Assembly: GCF_000204055.1 (NCBI RefSeq)
Contig: NW_006768782.1
Coordinates: 974,274-1,038,273, forward strand
From: Melampsora larici-populina 98AG31
Lineage: Eukaryota > Basidiomycota > Pucciniomycetes > Pucciniales > Melampsoraceae
DNA length: 64,000 nucleotides
Direction of reading: 5' to 3'
A program made the translations under genes and the position numbers. The notes beneath the pieces are model-generated. The model had not been told where the DNA came from, ran no database searches, and worked only from the letters and a program-made list of their open reading frames with translations. The first letter of the stretch is position 1. The number at the start of each line of letters is the position of its first letter. Of the stretch, positions 1 through 11,599 are shown in pieces.

Positions 1-96
1 CTTCCCATGTTCTCCCAGCTTCCCATGTTACGTTTTAGGCGGTATTTGGGAAACTGGGAAACTGGGAAAAAACTCCCAGTTTTAACTTTGTATCCC
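1..96 (-). repeat. Partial inverted-repeat (MITE-like) element cut by the window edge
   Basis: The last ~45 bases, ending CTTTGTATCCC, match the terminal inverted repeat of the complete element at 42218-42389. Both share repeated CCCAGTTTCCCAG-type blocks next to the terminus. Only one end lies in this window, so length and target duplication cannot be judged. It has no coding capacity and is probably a non-autonomous DNA transposon. Confidence 0.75.
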
Positions 97-232
97 CTAA
101 ATGTTTACAGTGTCTGCCATCAAGCATTTGTTTGTTTTCTCTCCTCCTAAATAACTCATTTGCATGAATGACTGGTTTCACAATCAACTGTTTCAAGATT
201 TTGCTTGTTATGATGTTAGCCAATTAATCATA

Positions 233-476
233 CTAGCACAATTGGGCAGCGGGCGCCACACTGGCATTTTTGTTACTACCTGAAGCATACTGTGGGTGCA
301 CCAGTAGATATTTTGAGGATGAGGGGCGCTCTCAGGCGCGCCTGAATGTTGACACCCCCTTTTTGTGCTTTTTGTGACACCCTGAAAAAATTGTGAAGAA
401 AAGCATATCCTGCCCTAAGCCTAACCCCCTAAGCCTAACACCTAACACCTAACACCTAACACCTAACACTAACAGT
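233..476 (-). mobile_element. Helitron-like 3' terminus (minus strand) with subterminal telomere-like tract
   Basis: Read on the minus strand, the sequence ends in a GC-rich hairpin (GTGGC-GCCC-GCTGC), a short spacer and CTAG, followed by T. That is the classical Helitron 3' end. The last ~30 bases closely match the terminus at 43646-43672 on the plus strand. The hairpin stem differs between the two copies by changes that keep pairing through G-T. The 5' end was not found and no Rep/helicase gene is visible, so this would be a non-autonomous copy. Confidence 0.55.
413..474. repeat. Interstitial telomere-like tract (CCCTAAGCC / CACCTAA units)
   Basis: This is a degenerate run of CCCTAAG, CCTAACC and five or so consecutive CACCTAA units. 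It resembles the CCCTAA telomere strand but is irregular and internal. Similar tracts lie at 10585-10613 and 43199-43253, each inside or next to a mobile element. Confidence 0.7.
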
Positions 477-479
477 TCC

Positions 480-1165
480 TAACCAGTTCTCTTCATTCCA
501 GTCTCAGCAGAGGTTCAACGTGCTTATCTGAAATAAATGCCCTGGTGTGCACCAATTACAAATTCCCAATTGATGGTGCCAAATTATAGTCATTTTTTGT
601 TTTCTTTTGATTTCATAACTCTTTGTGATTACAAAATTTTGTGTTTCATGGGTATCTTGCAATGGGTTTCACAGTAGTGTAACTACTCCACTGCAATTAT
701 TTGACCTGTTGGTTCTTGTCATGGTATCAGTGATAACACGGATATTCATAATTAATGTGATGTGTATGATGTGACAACTTTAATTCTTCTGCTTCTTCAT
801 TACACAACATAATAACAAGAATCACATCATTTCTTGATTAAATATACAAAGATTTCTTCAGATGAATTATACTGGATGTGGGAAATTGGAGACTTCCATG
901 TTGGATAACATTTTGGGTCAAAAGAAAAGACAAAAACAAGAAAAAATGAGGACTAAAAAATCAAAGAAAAAAAAAACATAACCTCTACAACAACCAAGAG
1001 AAAAGATGATTCTTAAAACAAACTTTTCCTTGTACCACCCACTACTTTTCCTTTAACATATACACTTGCAATATTTCAATCATCACCCTAAAAGAAGTTA
1101 AATTCAAAATTTAATAAACCACCCAAGTAAAAAAAAACACACACAAAAAGGTCAGTATCATTCAA
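480..1165. other. AT-rich intergenic stretch, no gene seen
   Basis: No recognisable coding region, RNA gene or repeat boundary. It includes an A-rich segment near 930-1000 and 1120-1150. Confidence 0.5.
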
Positions 1166-1170
1166 ATCAT

Positions 1171-2705
1171 TCAAATCAATTTTTTGAAAAAAAAAAGTTT
1201 ACAAACCGTAAACAAGAATTTTTCAAATAAATCATTCAATTGAATTTCTTTTTGAAATTCATCAATAAAAAAATAATTCGGATTGCAACCATCCAGATAA
1301 TAGATTCCAATCCCATGACCACCAGAAACATCTGTACCTAATCCAATCTTTTCGATTCCAGCTTGTAATAAACTGTTCACTTGACGAATCCGTGATTTTC
1401 AAATTGAAATTCGAACTTGGACAATGACTGAATCCACATTCTTCTTTCTTAATCAAATCAATTTCACTCTGTTCTAAATGTATACAATGAGCTAAAATCG
1501 TACGTGATGTAAGTAAATTGAATTCATCATAAATTTCTGTATATGTTTCCATGTTATGGAATAATGATTTGATAAATGAGATTTCTGATTTCGATTCACT
1601 TAGTAAGTTTGTAATTGTAAGCTTGGATCTGATTGGAGTAGTTGGCCTAGTTGGCATAAGAGTTCATTGGTACATGAGATTGCAAATCGAGGGGTTAGGA
1701 TCGGTTGAACTAGAGCCATTGAATAACCTTCCTTCTTGCAAAGTGATCTCTCTACACATTCTGAATTGGCTAACGACCCATCTTTGAGCGGATGATCAGG
1801 TATTGAGGTACCATGAACTTTTTCAAGCTCAGGAACACAATCTTGGCGAATATAGTCGATAAGCTCAATAGTATCTTTTATAGACTCCTCCACCGAATTC
1901 CCCTCATAACTTTTAAATGTTTCATTTCGATCCATCTACAACTAAAAACAAAATATCAAATTAACCATCATCCTTAGGAAAAAAATCCCTTTATTTTTTT
2001 ATTTTTGTCTTCTGTTCAACTCACATTACATTTTCCAATAAATGCACGTTGACCAGCATTAAAACAAACTTGACTTAAAACTTTTGAAGCCGAAAGATGA
2101 ATCGAACTAAAATAACAACAAATGGTTGTACCTGAATTTCTTGATCTCTTGACAACTTTTTCAAAAATCCTTTGTGAATAACCGTTAGATGAATATTTTG
2201 TTTCTTCTAAAAAGGTTACATTGTTAAGCCAATCAAGTACTAGATCGTCATCAATCAAAATTTAAGCTAGAAATCAACGAGCTTTAAGGGTTTGAATGGT
2301 ATGAAAGTTTTAGGATTGGATACTCACATTCATAGTGTTGTCCAACTCTCACATTCGTATACTTTACAACATCTAAAAACCTCAGAACGATCTCATTAAA
2401 GATCCAAGCAAAACTTCCCAAACCCCAGGAAAAAAATACCAGAACCGAAAAATCAAATCAAATCAAGAACTCACAAGTATGAGTATCAATAAAACCAGGC
2501 AAAAGAAACTCTCCATTTCTCAACCTAATGAATCTCAATCAATTCACTTCTTCTTTTTGATTCCAATTCTTTTTCAATAAACTTTGAATCACATCACTTT
2601 TTCGATTCCATTCTTGATTTAATAAGTTTTCTTTTTTGATCCCAATGATCTTTCCATTTGAATTAAAAACGATTAAACCGGTTTTGATGATTTCTAGGTC
2701 TTCTG
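1171..2705 (-). pseudogene. Guanine deaminase, frameshifted and 3'-truncated
   Basis: Guanine deaminase converts guanine to xanthine in purine salvage and is an amidohydrolase. Several family blocks appear in order on the minus strand. They are the N-terminal FLLPGFIDTH block (~2500), KYTNVRVGQHYE (~2360), DLVLDWLNNVTF through GTTICCYF and GQRAFIGKCN (2258-2030), ILTPRFAISC (~1640), ILAHCIHLEQSEIDL and GFSHCPSSN (~1490-1400), and IGLGTDVSGG (~1320). GT-AG introns with matching phase join several blocks, for example ~2032 to 1936. The reading frame breaks near 2525, 1610, 1400 and 1290. The second His of the metal-binding HxH appears as Tyr if the GTGAGT/TTTTAG intron is used. The last ~120 residues are missing. 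It is therefore inactive unless assembly errors explain several indels. Confidence 0.85.
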
Positions 2706-2715
2706 GTGAGATTGA

Positions 2716-3198
2716 TTAAGACTGTTCTTGTTGCGGACTGTTTTGATTGACAAATCGATCGCGAAGTTTAGTGATATTTGATTGAGATAGGTGAGTGAGT
2801 GAGTGAGTAGAATTGTGAAGAAGAAAAGGGTGATACAGAGTTGACTTACATTCAGTTGGACCAGATAAATTAGAAGTACCAGCCGATTTACGAGCTCGAT
2901 CACGAGCACGTTGTTTGGCGCGTCCCTTTTTAGTTGAAGTTGAGATGGCAGTAGAAGGTGTTCGATGTGATGGAATGATCGGAGTGGTTTGCGAATCGCT
3001 TTCTGAATCTGATTCGATTGATTCGACTGCCACTAAACTCAGCATGACAGAGATTGGGTCAGTATATTTATTATGGGACGATGAGTTGAAGGAGTCTATC
3101 GACTTACAAGCTTGAAAAGAACCACCAGTTGAGAAACCAGGTTTGAGTGAATTGGTTTGATTTGATTTGGGCATCTTACTTGTTTGATTGGTTGACAA
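2716..3198 (-). CDS. Hypothetical exon with a basic region, possibly partial
   Basis: An open frame of 160 codons starts MSTNQTSKMPKSN. It is rich in Ser and Asp/Glu, then has a strongly basic stretch (KKGRAKQRARDRARKS) near residue 95. A GTAAGT donor at 2844-2849 suggests the exon stops at 2850 and the rest is intron. It lies directly upstream of the broken guanine deaminase on the same strand and could be an unrelated gene or the old 5' exon of that locus. I do not recognise the family, and expression is unproven. Confidence 0.3.
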   Translation of the reverse strand: MSTNQTSKMPKSNQTNSLKPGFSTGGSFQACKSIDSFNSSSHNKYTDPISVMLSLVAVESIESDSESDSQTTPIIPSHRTPSTAISTSTKKGRAKQRARDRARKSAGTSNLSGPTECKSTLYHPFLLHNSTHSLTHLSQSNITKLRDRFVNQNSPQQEQS

Positions 3199-6193
3199 AG
3201 TGCTACTGAAATGATAATCTGCTGAGCTGGTATCTCTTTTGAATGGTCATCAAAAGCTTAAGTACTACTTACTCGAGACTGAGAGTCGAAACATTCAAAT
3301 TTTAACGATTCATCTGGATCCATTCACCCTTTTGGTATTTTAGATTCAGGATTACTTCTCAAGTTTAACGAACCCCTTACTCTATCTTTCATAGTAAACA
3401 GTCATATAGCAAAACAAATCATTACCCATCTTCAATGTCGTATTCTGGTCGTCTAACGCATCCCAAGAGAAGATGGAAGGATTTGGATGAATAGCTGTGA
3501 CACGTTCAGCTTAAGGCTATCAGTCAACTTTTGATTCATTCAAACTACTCTTGATCGCGTATTGGATTGTTGCCACGTAATGAATACGCCTGAATACCTA
3601 TCAATAAGAAGAAAGCTCCGAGATAATAGCAAACAGAATTCGGACTCCGTGTGATCGGAAATTTCAGCGGAAAATCCTTTGCTTCCTCTTACACTCGTGT
3701 ATACCTTGTCAATGAGAGAGGGCAACTAACAAATCATACCACTCATCTAGCGTAGGGCTGAGACTTGTTCAATCATATGTTGATCGGATAGATGCAGATA
3801 TTCCGGAGAATGAGAGACCCAGTACAAGATACTTCAGTCACATTCACAAACCAGCGACCTCCAACTGAAGAGTTCCTCACAAGCAATGATCGCTAGGATT
3901 GCTAATCCCGCGAGACTTATACTTCTTTGATGCATAACTGAGCTGTGCTAAAATACAGGATCTGACCATTCTGGGTCAAGGCAGATGTTGAAGCTTTGAA
4001 ATCCCTTGATTTCTTTCTGGATTTCTTGAGACGAGAAGATCCCAGTGAGCTCAATTATCTTGACTCGTGAGTCTAATCAACAAAAGTCGATTTTGTTTTA
4101 CTAGGCTCGCTGCGCTGCTTGTAGAAATCATACTACTTCATCAGCATTGTATTCAGTAAACTGAAGTGTGCAACTTTAGGTAAATCTGAAGCGCAGAACG
4201 TCCTCTTCTAGCCTCAGTTTGGAGGTTTGGTATAAATACGAGATACCGGACTGGACTCTGAGATAAAATGGATCCATTGAAGTTGACTAGCTTTGAGGAT
4301 ATAAACGCTTTTTTACACCACCAAAAGTGCCACAAGAAACTCCTACTCAGAACCTCAGAAGATCCCACAAATCGTAAATTTCTGCAAAAATAATGGGAAA
4401 CTCTTTTAAGACACACACGTTGTTCCCAGTTTTTTTTAAAGTAGACTGCAAACTAAGAATAAGGAATTTGAAACTTTACTGATTTTTTTTGTCAAAGACA
4501 ATATGAGCATGCTATAGCCAAGAAGTTTGAAAAGAAAGTCTTGAGGTGTCATGAAATGCTCCATGGGGTTTTTTCTTGTTGAGTAATTTGTTGGATCTGA
4601 TAAATAACTTTCCTGGTCAAGAACATTGATCTAATCTACTCAATCGGTATGGAAAGACTCGCTATGTGACAGAAAACTAGGAAAAACCAAGTATTCCGAT
4701 GGACCCATGAATCTTTTCCGGTTCATATAAATGAGATTATCTCTTATGAGTTCTTGGTGGGGTCGGGATGTGACACAGTCGTGTCTTGAACAGATCTCTC
4801 GTGTTCATCCTACCTATCTCTCTACTGTTACGATGGATCGATCCGTTCTGAAAATTTTGTGATAACTCCACTCAGTGATGGAAAGCTTCTCTGGCTGAGA
4901 AGAGAAGATAGTGAATACGGGGAATCTAATCGTCTTCTGGAACTTGGATATGAACTTCATATATATAGGCAGTAAGCAAATTCCCTCCTGCTTCCATAGG
5001 TGTTGGTTTTGTAATGTGAATGATAAGTCTGACCGAGAATCAAATACAAACGAAATATAAAGAATAAATTTCAGTGAAAGCGAGGGCCATTGATTTTTAT
5101 ACTTTAATCAATGACTCCTTGCTCATGTCAATCCCAACTACCTGTTACCGTGGTATGCTTCAGGGCCAGCCATCTGACCAAGTCGGCAGGTCCAAGAGCT
5201 ACGCATGCACACTTTCTCACCTATATGGTTGGGTTCTCATCATTTGTTTTATCAAAAAAATTATAGAGTCATAGTGTTCGATCAACGCGGATCCCGGATA
5301 GATGCCATTTACTGCTGAGATGCTTAAGCTTTGCTGAAGTAAAAGGTATGGTGCTTTTGGCGCGATCTTCGGATTTTGAACTATTTGGTGAATCTCCTTG
5401 TGGATATGAAGCTGAATGAAGCGCGATCTACGATATGAAAGAGAAGCATTGAACAATGAGAAGCAAAATAGATTTTTAGCCTAACTACGCGACACCTATT
5501 TAGGTCTTTGAGAAATCAAAGAAAAGCTATCGGACCTGTGAGAATTGGAGATGACTTGGATGTTCAAAACATGAGTTGAGTTTGGAGATTGAGAGAGCAA
5601 TAAGTCTTTGCATCTCTTTCCTCCAGATAGTCGCCAGAGGAAATGGTCCCAACTGTAGACAGAAACAGATAAAACGCTCTTTCCATCTCCATGAGGGTAT
5701 TGGGAAGGATGCACGATCCAAATGACTGAATGGACACGTTAGTTAAATGATCCATTCGGTCTTGAGGAAAGCCTGTTTTTCAACCTCTGAACTCGAACAG
5801 TTTGAATTATCAAAATTCTTCAATAGAGTGGATTGACGCAAGCTGGAGGTGGGTATCAAAAATTGAGGTAGAGAAGGGGCAACTATATCACCTTTATCAG
5901 ATTATTATCTTTCTATCCGACACAGACTGATCAGCTCGCGTCAATCAGTACATATGTATTTCTTCGCGTGTATATAACCTTTATGATCCAAACAAAAATA
6001 ATGACTCACGTGACGCGCGTTGAAGCTGATCTCAGTATCTGAGCCATACAAATACTGTCCATCTTTCAGAGGGATCCAAATTTTGCTTCATCATCCGTAC
6101 CACCAACTTCCGGTTCCATTCCTCAAATCCCCCTTTCACTTTTATTCACCTTTCACTTCCGATCTCACTCAACAAACTTCTCTGATTCCAAAA
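3199..6193. other. Unassigned 3-kb stretch
   Basis: Only short, mutually overlapping open frames occur (for example 4153-4416 and 5496-5755 on the minus strand). None has a recognisable domain or a convincing chain of splice sites. No inverted or direct terminal repeats were found by eye. The last ~150 bases probably include the promoter of the gene starting at 6194. Confidence 0.4.
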
Positions 6194-6896
6194 ATGCCTC
6201 TTCCCCAGTTCAAAAAGATTTCCTTTCGTGATAGTCTTCTCGCTTTTCCATTCTATCTGATCGTTTCCTTCTGTCTTCACGCCATCTTATTAAACTTTGG
6301 TCATCTCGAACTTCATCCGGTCACCAACTTTTTCACCGTCTTTGTCTTCGACATTATCTTTGCCATCTTCACCTTTCCTATTCTTTACTTTCTCTACTCT
6401 TCCTTCATCAATTTCTTATCCTGGATGATGGATCGTCGCTCTCGTAACCAAGATCTCGACATTCCTCTCCATCGATTTTATCCTGCCATCTCTCCACCTA
6501 TTGCTTGTTTATGGGCTCCTTTGATTAACGTTACTCGTCCTACTGAACCTCCTTTGACCAACTTACCACCACCTTTTCCCAAACAGGACCCCGACTTTCT
6601 TCGTACTATCTATGAACCTCGTCTTAGAGAATATGTACCCCCGATTCAATTATTCGAGGTCTCTGAATCATCTGAAGTCGAAGTATCGAGGCCCTTTGTT
6701 CTATTTGACCTCTCAGACACTACCTCTTCACCATGTATGTCTCCTTCCCCTTCTCCTTCTCCTTGTCTTTTGCTTCCTCTTCTCATTTGATCATTTACTG
6801 ATTTGGTTGATTTTGCTCGATTTCAACCCAGCTCAATTTTGTGCGGTGAATGTAGATGAAAACATCTTGGGCTTTGTAACTGTTCCATTGGATTGA
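6194..6896 (+). CDS. Orphan membrane protein, two exons
   Basis: Exon 1 runs 6194-6734 and exon 2 6832-6896. The GTATGT donor at 6735 and CCCAG acceptor at 6831 join in phase and give a 201-residue protein. The start chosen is the ATG in a CAAAA context at 6194, which begins MPLPQFKKISF. An in-frame upstream ATG at 6020 would add 58 residues. Two hydrophobic segments, about residues 14-34 and 42-72, suggest two or three membrane passes, followed by a hydrophilic, proline-rich C-terminal region. I do not recognise the family. Good splice signals and an uninterrupted frame across both exons support a real gene. Confidence 0.6.
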
Positions 6897-7800
6897 GGTG
6901 AGCACTTCTTCCCTTTCATTCTTATGAGCTGCATACTGATTTCTTTCCATTTCTTCATCATGTATAGTTTGATCTTAACTATTTCACATCCTCTCATTTT
7001 CTCTATTCCTCCATGTCTCCGATCTTGGGACATGAGAATTAGCGGATCCTTCCGTCTTTGCTTGTTCACTTATGGAAGAGCAAGATGACTACGCCATATG
7101 TCCTGGTGGTGAAGGAATGCACCAGGATGATAAAATTGTAATCAATTTCTCTCCTTGTTCAAACTGCATTATCAACTTCTTCATGTACACTCCTTGTCTT
7201 TATTATTTTATGTAAAACAGTTTTCATCTCCTCTCAAATGTCAATCGTTTCTGAAAAAATATACATGTATTGGTTTTTTTGTTATTCATTTTGGGTATGC
7301 GTTATTGATAACTTGTTATTGTTTGTTACGGATAATTTTTAAGTGTGTTTGCTAGGTAATTCAATGAGCGACTTGTCATCAGAGACTACATAGGTACTTT
7401 AACTTATGAAAACAGTTTGAGGATAGTATGATGAGAATTTTCAACAGCTGAATTCGGATAGTCAGTTAGCCAAATGGCTGCAGTTCTTCCCACTCTTTGA
7501 GTTGACTTCATCAATTTTTTTGAGAGTCTCACAACCATACAAGCCCAGACTCAGTGCGGTCCACCAAGCCTATTTGATAACTATCGGAGGATCCTCAGAC
7601 ACTCAACTTGTTGTATCTAGAACAGAATTTGGGGTTAGGGGTTAAAATCAAAATACCAAAAAAGCGTATGCACGAAAAATCTCTCAATGCTCCGAAAGAA
7701 TCCTTATAATTGAAGAAGATTTCTTTCATAAAACCAATCTTGAAAAGAAGTGCTGGAAAGAATAGAATAATAATCTAAAATCAACATGCAACTCATGTTA
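6897..7800. other. Intergenic stretch downstream of the membrane protein gene
   Basis: It holds the presumed 3' untranslated region of the upstream gene and AT-rich sequence. No coding region was recognised. GGGGTTAGGGGTTAAAA at ~7630 is weakly telomere-like. Confidence 0.4.
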
Positions 7801-7805
7801 TTAGG

Positions 7806-8826
7806 TAATAACAACAGACACCCCCACATTGGATGGCCAACCACTCACATGGTTCTGAGTGGTCGGTAATCTTAATGCTACATGGCCTTGCACGTAGATG
7901 CAAAACGCCTCAGAAAACCATCTCCCTGCTGATTGGATATAGTCCATAGATGCACCAGCCTGGGCCAACGCAATAGCTCCCCCTGACCTAAGAGAATGAC
8001 CTGAAAATGATTTATTGAACAGATTGTGGAACCGAGATAAAAACCAAGACCGTGAAGGATGAACTCCTGAAGATGTTATAAATAATTCTGATTATGAAAG
8101 GAATAGTAAATCTCTTGATCTAAGATAAGATTTCATAGGAGCAATAGGACATGCTGCTGATAAGTCAAAATATTGAATGATAACCGGAACGCCAGTGAAA
8201 CCAGAGTCGCCTCTTGAATAAGGAAGATCATATCTTGAATACTTATTGCAGACTGAAAACTTGAGGGACCTCTGACCAATGATCTTTCTTTCATCAAACA
8301 ACTTTTGAGAATCCAGAATTGTAAGTTCACCTAAACAATGCAAACCACCAAAACCCACACTAAGAATGACCAAAAATAAGCAATTATCATGAGAAACCCC
8401 AGTTTTTGAGATAGCAAGTTCAATATGTTTGATTGTAAGAGGTTCTTTTCTAACAACAGGTTTCAAAATTTTTTGACACAACCTTTCAAAGTTTTCTTGA
8501 CTAATTCAGATTTTGTTTCACATTCAGTTTTCGGAAATTATATTAAAGATAAAAGCAATCCCGGTAAGATAAATACAGACAGAACAAGGAGAGATTTTAA
8601 AATATGTGTAAGATATATAATCACATAAAGTTTCACAATTGGGATTAGAAAGATAGCTGAATTGGTTGCAAAATTTGAAAAAACTACAAAATCCTGACTT
8701 ATACTTTTGAAGAGTAACTAAAACTACTGTTGAACGTTGATCATCTTTAGCTGATTGTTTGATCTGAGTCACTGAAAGAGAAAAAGAAGGTTTCTTGGAA
8801 TGTTTTTTCAAAGTTCTTGGCGCCAT
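7806..8826 (-). pseudogene. Tyrosine recombinase of the decayed DIRS-like element
   Basis: The N-terminal, SAM-like core-binding region starts MAPRTLKKHSKKPS at 8826. The catalytic domain follows in shifted frames. The box I arginine position reads GLHCLGELT, with Cys where family members have Arg (TGT where CGT is expected, a TCG to TTG change). Box II is present as GHSLRSGG (HxxR) near 8000, followed by SAGRW and a Tyr in CIYVQGH near 7900. There is an in-frame TAA near 8093. It would normally cut and rejoin DNA during integration of a circular intermediate. It is inactive as read. Confidence 0.8.
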
Positions 8827-10436
8827 GATAAGGACAGGTTATTGAAGTACTGGAGATTTATTTCCACTCCTCCTGCACCCAAAACCAGATCTATATTGAG
8901 AAGAGAAATAGAAGTAGGAAAGAATTTTTTCTTCACTGAATCTAGCAACGTATGTGACAACATATCCACACATGAGTTTGATAAACCTGCTATTTGAGAC
9001 ACCTTCACCTCTACCTGACAGTCTACCATGTGCTTTACAATATAACGAAATAAAGGACAAATTAATTGATTTGGCCGATGAGAATTGAACAGATGGAAGA
9101 CATTCTTGTTGTCTGTATGCACATAAATCCTTCTGGAACCAGCGTTGATACCAACACCACGGGGTAATCCATACCGTCGTTCAGCGGCCATGGAATACCG
9201 CCGTACGGCAAGATTCGCTTGGTGGTGGACGCTCGCCGCCAGATGGTCAGTGGCGCGGCGGTCAAACGGCAAGATTGCCTTACCGCCGTTAGACAAGCCA
9301 TCTGGCGGCCTACAGACCGTTTCCGAGCAGAGTTTATGTGCCGATCATCGGGGAGCTGATCAAGGGAACCTCTTTGTTCCCTCCCATAGCCACGCCATCC
9401 ACCCCTGGTGGGTTAAGGCATCAATGTTGAGGAAGATGTGGAGGAGCTCCCAGACCAAAGAATGGATTCTAGGAGCTCTCCCGCTGTCAGAATAAAAAAG
9501 GGATGCCTTGAACCACGTCTATGGAGGCAATTGTGAAAACTGGACCTTAATTTCACAGCCTCCAGTTTTACGTTCCCGGAGGACATTACGTCTTACCATC
9601 TTCTGCTCGCCAAAAGACTGGTCAACCTCTTGCCAGGCCAATCAGATGGCCTACCAGCTGAATCCTGGCCAAAATCCCAGCTTTCAACCAGAAATCAGCT
9701 GGTATAGCCATACCAGCCAAAATCTGGTCGAACACTGGGATTTTGGCAAGCGTTTGGCCAGATCTCGACATGACGAACTTTCTGCTGGTATTCCAACAAA
9801 AAGTTACCCTGAGGTGTAGATCAATTGCTGCCATAACCGCCAATAATTCCGCCCAAAAAATATGACGAGAAGGTAAAGGCAGTTTATGATAATACACTGA
9901 TCTTGATGTTGGATCCCAAACTCCAGTACCGGTAGGACAAGCATCAATGAATATTGAATCCGCCTGAAAAGCTGTCCAAGTTGTCAACTTCAGGACCAAA
10001 ACTCCACAGCATGACGCAAAATAATGAGATAGCCATCTAATGTTGTCTTGATCTTCCTTATTCAAATGAATAGGAAGAAAACATCCTGTTTTACCACCCT
10101 TCTTTTCATAAAGGCTCTGCAATGAAAATCTTCCAAATGGCATCAAATTAAAACCCCATGAAATCCAACCTTGCATTGATTGCCAGTCCCTTAATGAATT
10201 ACTCGGTTTTGAAATGAACTTCTTCATGGAATCAATCATTAGTAATTTCCTCTCAGCCTCCAGATATATACTCATATTATTTGAATCAACTATATGACCA
10301 ATAATTTCTAAAACCAAACCATGCACTTGCTTCTTTTGAACCCATGGAACACCTAAAATGTCAAAAATCATAAGCAACTTCGCTTGAGGACCAGGGATTT
10401 GATGCTCTTTAAAAACTATCCAATTGTCAGGAACGG
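8808..10436 (-). pseudogene. RT C-terminal part and RNase H of the DIRS-like element, split by a MITE
   Basis: The upstream half (10436-9820) has the RT thumb-like blocks LLMIFDILGVPWVQKKQ and LEIIGHIVDSNNMSIYL, then the RNase H start IFIDACPTGTGVW and FWAELLAVMAAIDL. The downstream half (9152-8810) resumes with RRIYVHTDNKNVFHLFNS and ends near the recombinase start. The 662-bp insertion at 9155-9816 splits the domain. Deleting it with one TA copy gives an in-frame junction (AIDL-GINAGSRR), so the insertion is later than the coding sequence. Confidence 0.8.
9155..9816 (-). mobile_element. 662-bp TA-flanked inverted-repeat element (family shared with 49738-50410)
   Basis: The ends are CACCACGGGGTAA and, in reverse complement, CACCTCAGGGTAA. 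The right flank is TA and the left flank is AA, read as a decayed TA duplication. The interior aligns in the reverse orientation with the element at 49738-50410, for example the shared block GGTCTGGGAG with CAGAAT beside it. No transposase is encoded. TA target duplication fits the Tc1/mariner group, which is inference only. Confidence 0.8.
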
Positions 10437-11213
10437 TGGAGGATCCAACCTGGGGAGAGAGGGAGACTACACAAGAGACTACAGGAGAGACTTTAAAAAT
10501 AAATGCTGTATCAAAATGCATTTTCATTCAAAGATACAATAGCATCCTTTGCCACATTCCTCCACATGCTCAATATTTCCTCAAGCCCTAAGCCTAAGCC
10601 CAAACCCCCCTAACCAATTGCTTTTCATCAATTTTCTCATGTTTATGTCAATGATCTCATGTTTTTATCCTCATGTTTTCATTGCTGATATCATGTTTTT
10701 GACATTGTTCTTGCATTAATTGTCTCTATGTGTATCTTTAACCCTTGTTACTGTATCTTTGATCTCCATTTTTTTTTATTGTTGTTTTGACATTTCTTAT
10801 CATTGTTCTGGTATATTTTATCAATGTTCTTGTTTGTTTATGTATTGTGTGTCTCTTTTTGATTATGATTGGTATCTTTTTGTATTTCTTTTTCATATTT
10901 TTTATCAATCTCATTTAGATTCCCATGAATCATTTTTTGTACAAAGACTCTATGATCAGCTACAGGGATTACACGGTGACAAGTTTATTCTCGTGGATTT
11001 ATCCATATAGATCAGTGCAATCAGGTTCAATTGATGAGTTTCTTTGAAGGAAAATCATGTACATACAATTGTTTGAAGTGGTAATTTGCAAGCTATACAT
11101 AATCGTACAGCATTGTAAAAGGCCAGACAAACAGAGACAAACGCCTCACAGCGCCTTTTTTTTCTCAAATTTTGAAGTCTCTTGCGTAGTCTCCCGCCAG
11201 GTTGGATCCTCCA
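10437..11213. mobile_element. 777-bp inverted-repeat element inserted in the RT domain
   Basis: The ends are TGGAGGATCCAACCTGG and its inverse, and the inverted similarity extends ~50 bp (GGGAGACTAC and CAAGAGACT blocks). Removing exactly this segment joins the RT reading frame (DFGK to VPDNW). The interior is AT-rich with long T-rich runs, and a telomere-like CCCTAAGCCTAAGCCC tract lies at 10585-10613. No transposase and no clear target duplication were seen. Confidence 0.6.
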
Positions 11214-11500
11214 ACTTACCAAAATCGTCTGCCACTGCTGCCGACCACACATCATCCATCATGTTATTTAAATATTTGATGTGGAATACATTTTCAGCAA
11301 TCCAAAGCACAAGAGAAAATACCCCACATCATATGTGTGGCAACACAGAAGACCCAAAAGTTAAGTTATGATCAATTCTTAACTTTTTATTAATCCAAAG
11401 GACCTGCCAAATCTGATATTGTCAATGTAAAGGCAACGTTCTGAAAGCTCCCTCAACGTCAGATTTATAAAGAGTTATGTTACCATGCTTCTTTTTCAGT
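11214..11500 (-). pseudogene. RT palm fragment of the DIRS-like element
   Basis: Minus-strand translation shows SDVEGAFRTLP, then DHNLTFGSSVLP, LVLWIAENVFHI and MMDDVWS. The last corresponds to the catalytic YxDD box with both Asp present. Two in-frame stops (after PLH and PHI) make it non-functional. The frame resumes after the inserted element at 10437-11213 with VPDNWIVFKEHQIPGPQ. Confidence 0.75.
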
Positions 11501-11599
11501 TCAATCAGAAACAAAACCATAATTTTAAAGAATTGTAGAATACTTTTATTTTCTCCTTGTCAATCAGATTGTTTGGCAAAGGTTTTCCAAAGCTCATGT

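Noticed and set aside
413..474. Chromosome end
   Set aside because: The telomere-like tract is short, irregular and followed by tens of kilobases of ordinary sequence, and similar tracts lie inside mobile elements.
9145..9819. Plus-strand frames within the 662-bp element as a transposase
   Set aside because: They coincide with inverted-repeat GC-rich sequence, have no catalytic motif, and are not conserved in the related copy.
10437..11213. The 777-bp insert as a functional intron of the RT
   Set aside because: The apparent GTAAGT donor and CCCCAG acceptor join out of phase; simple excision at the terminal repeats restores the frame better.
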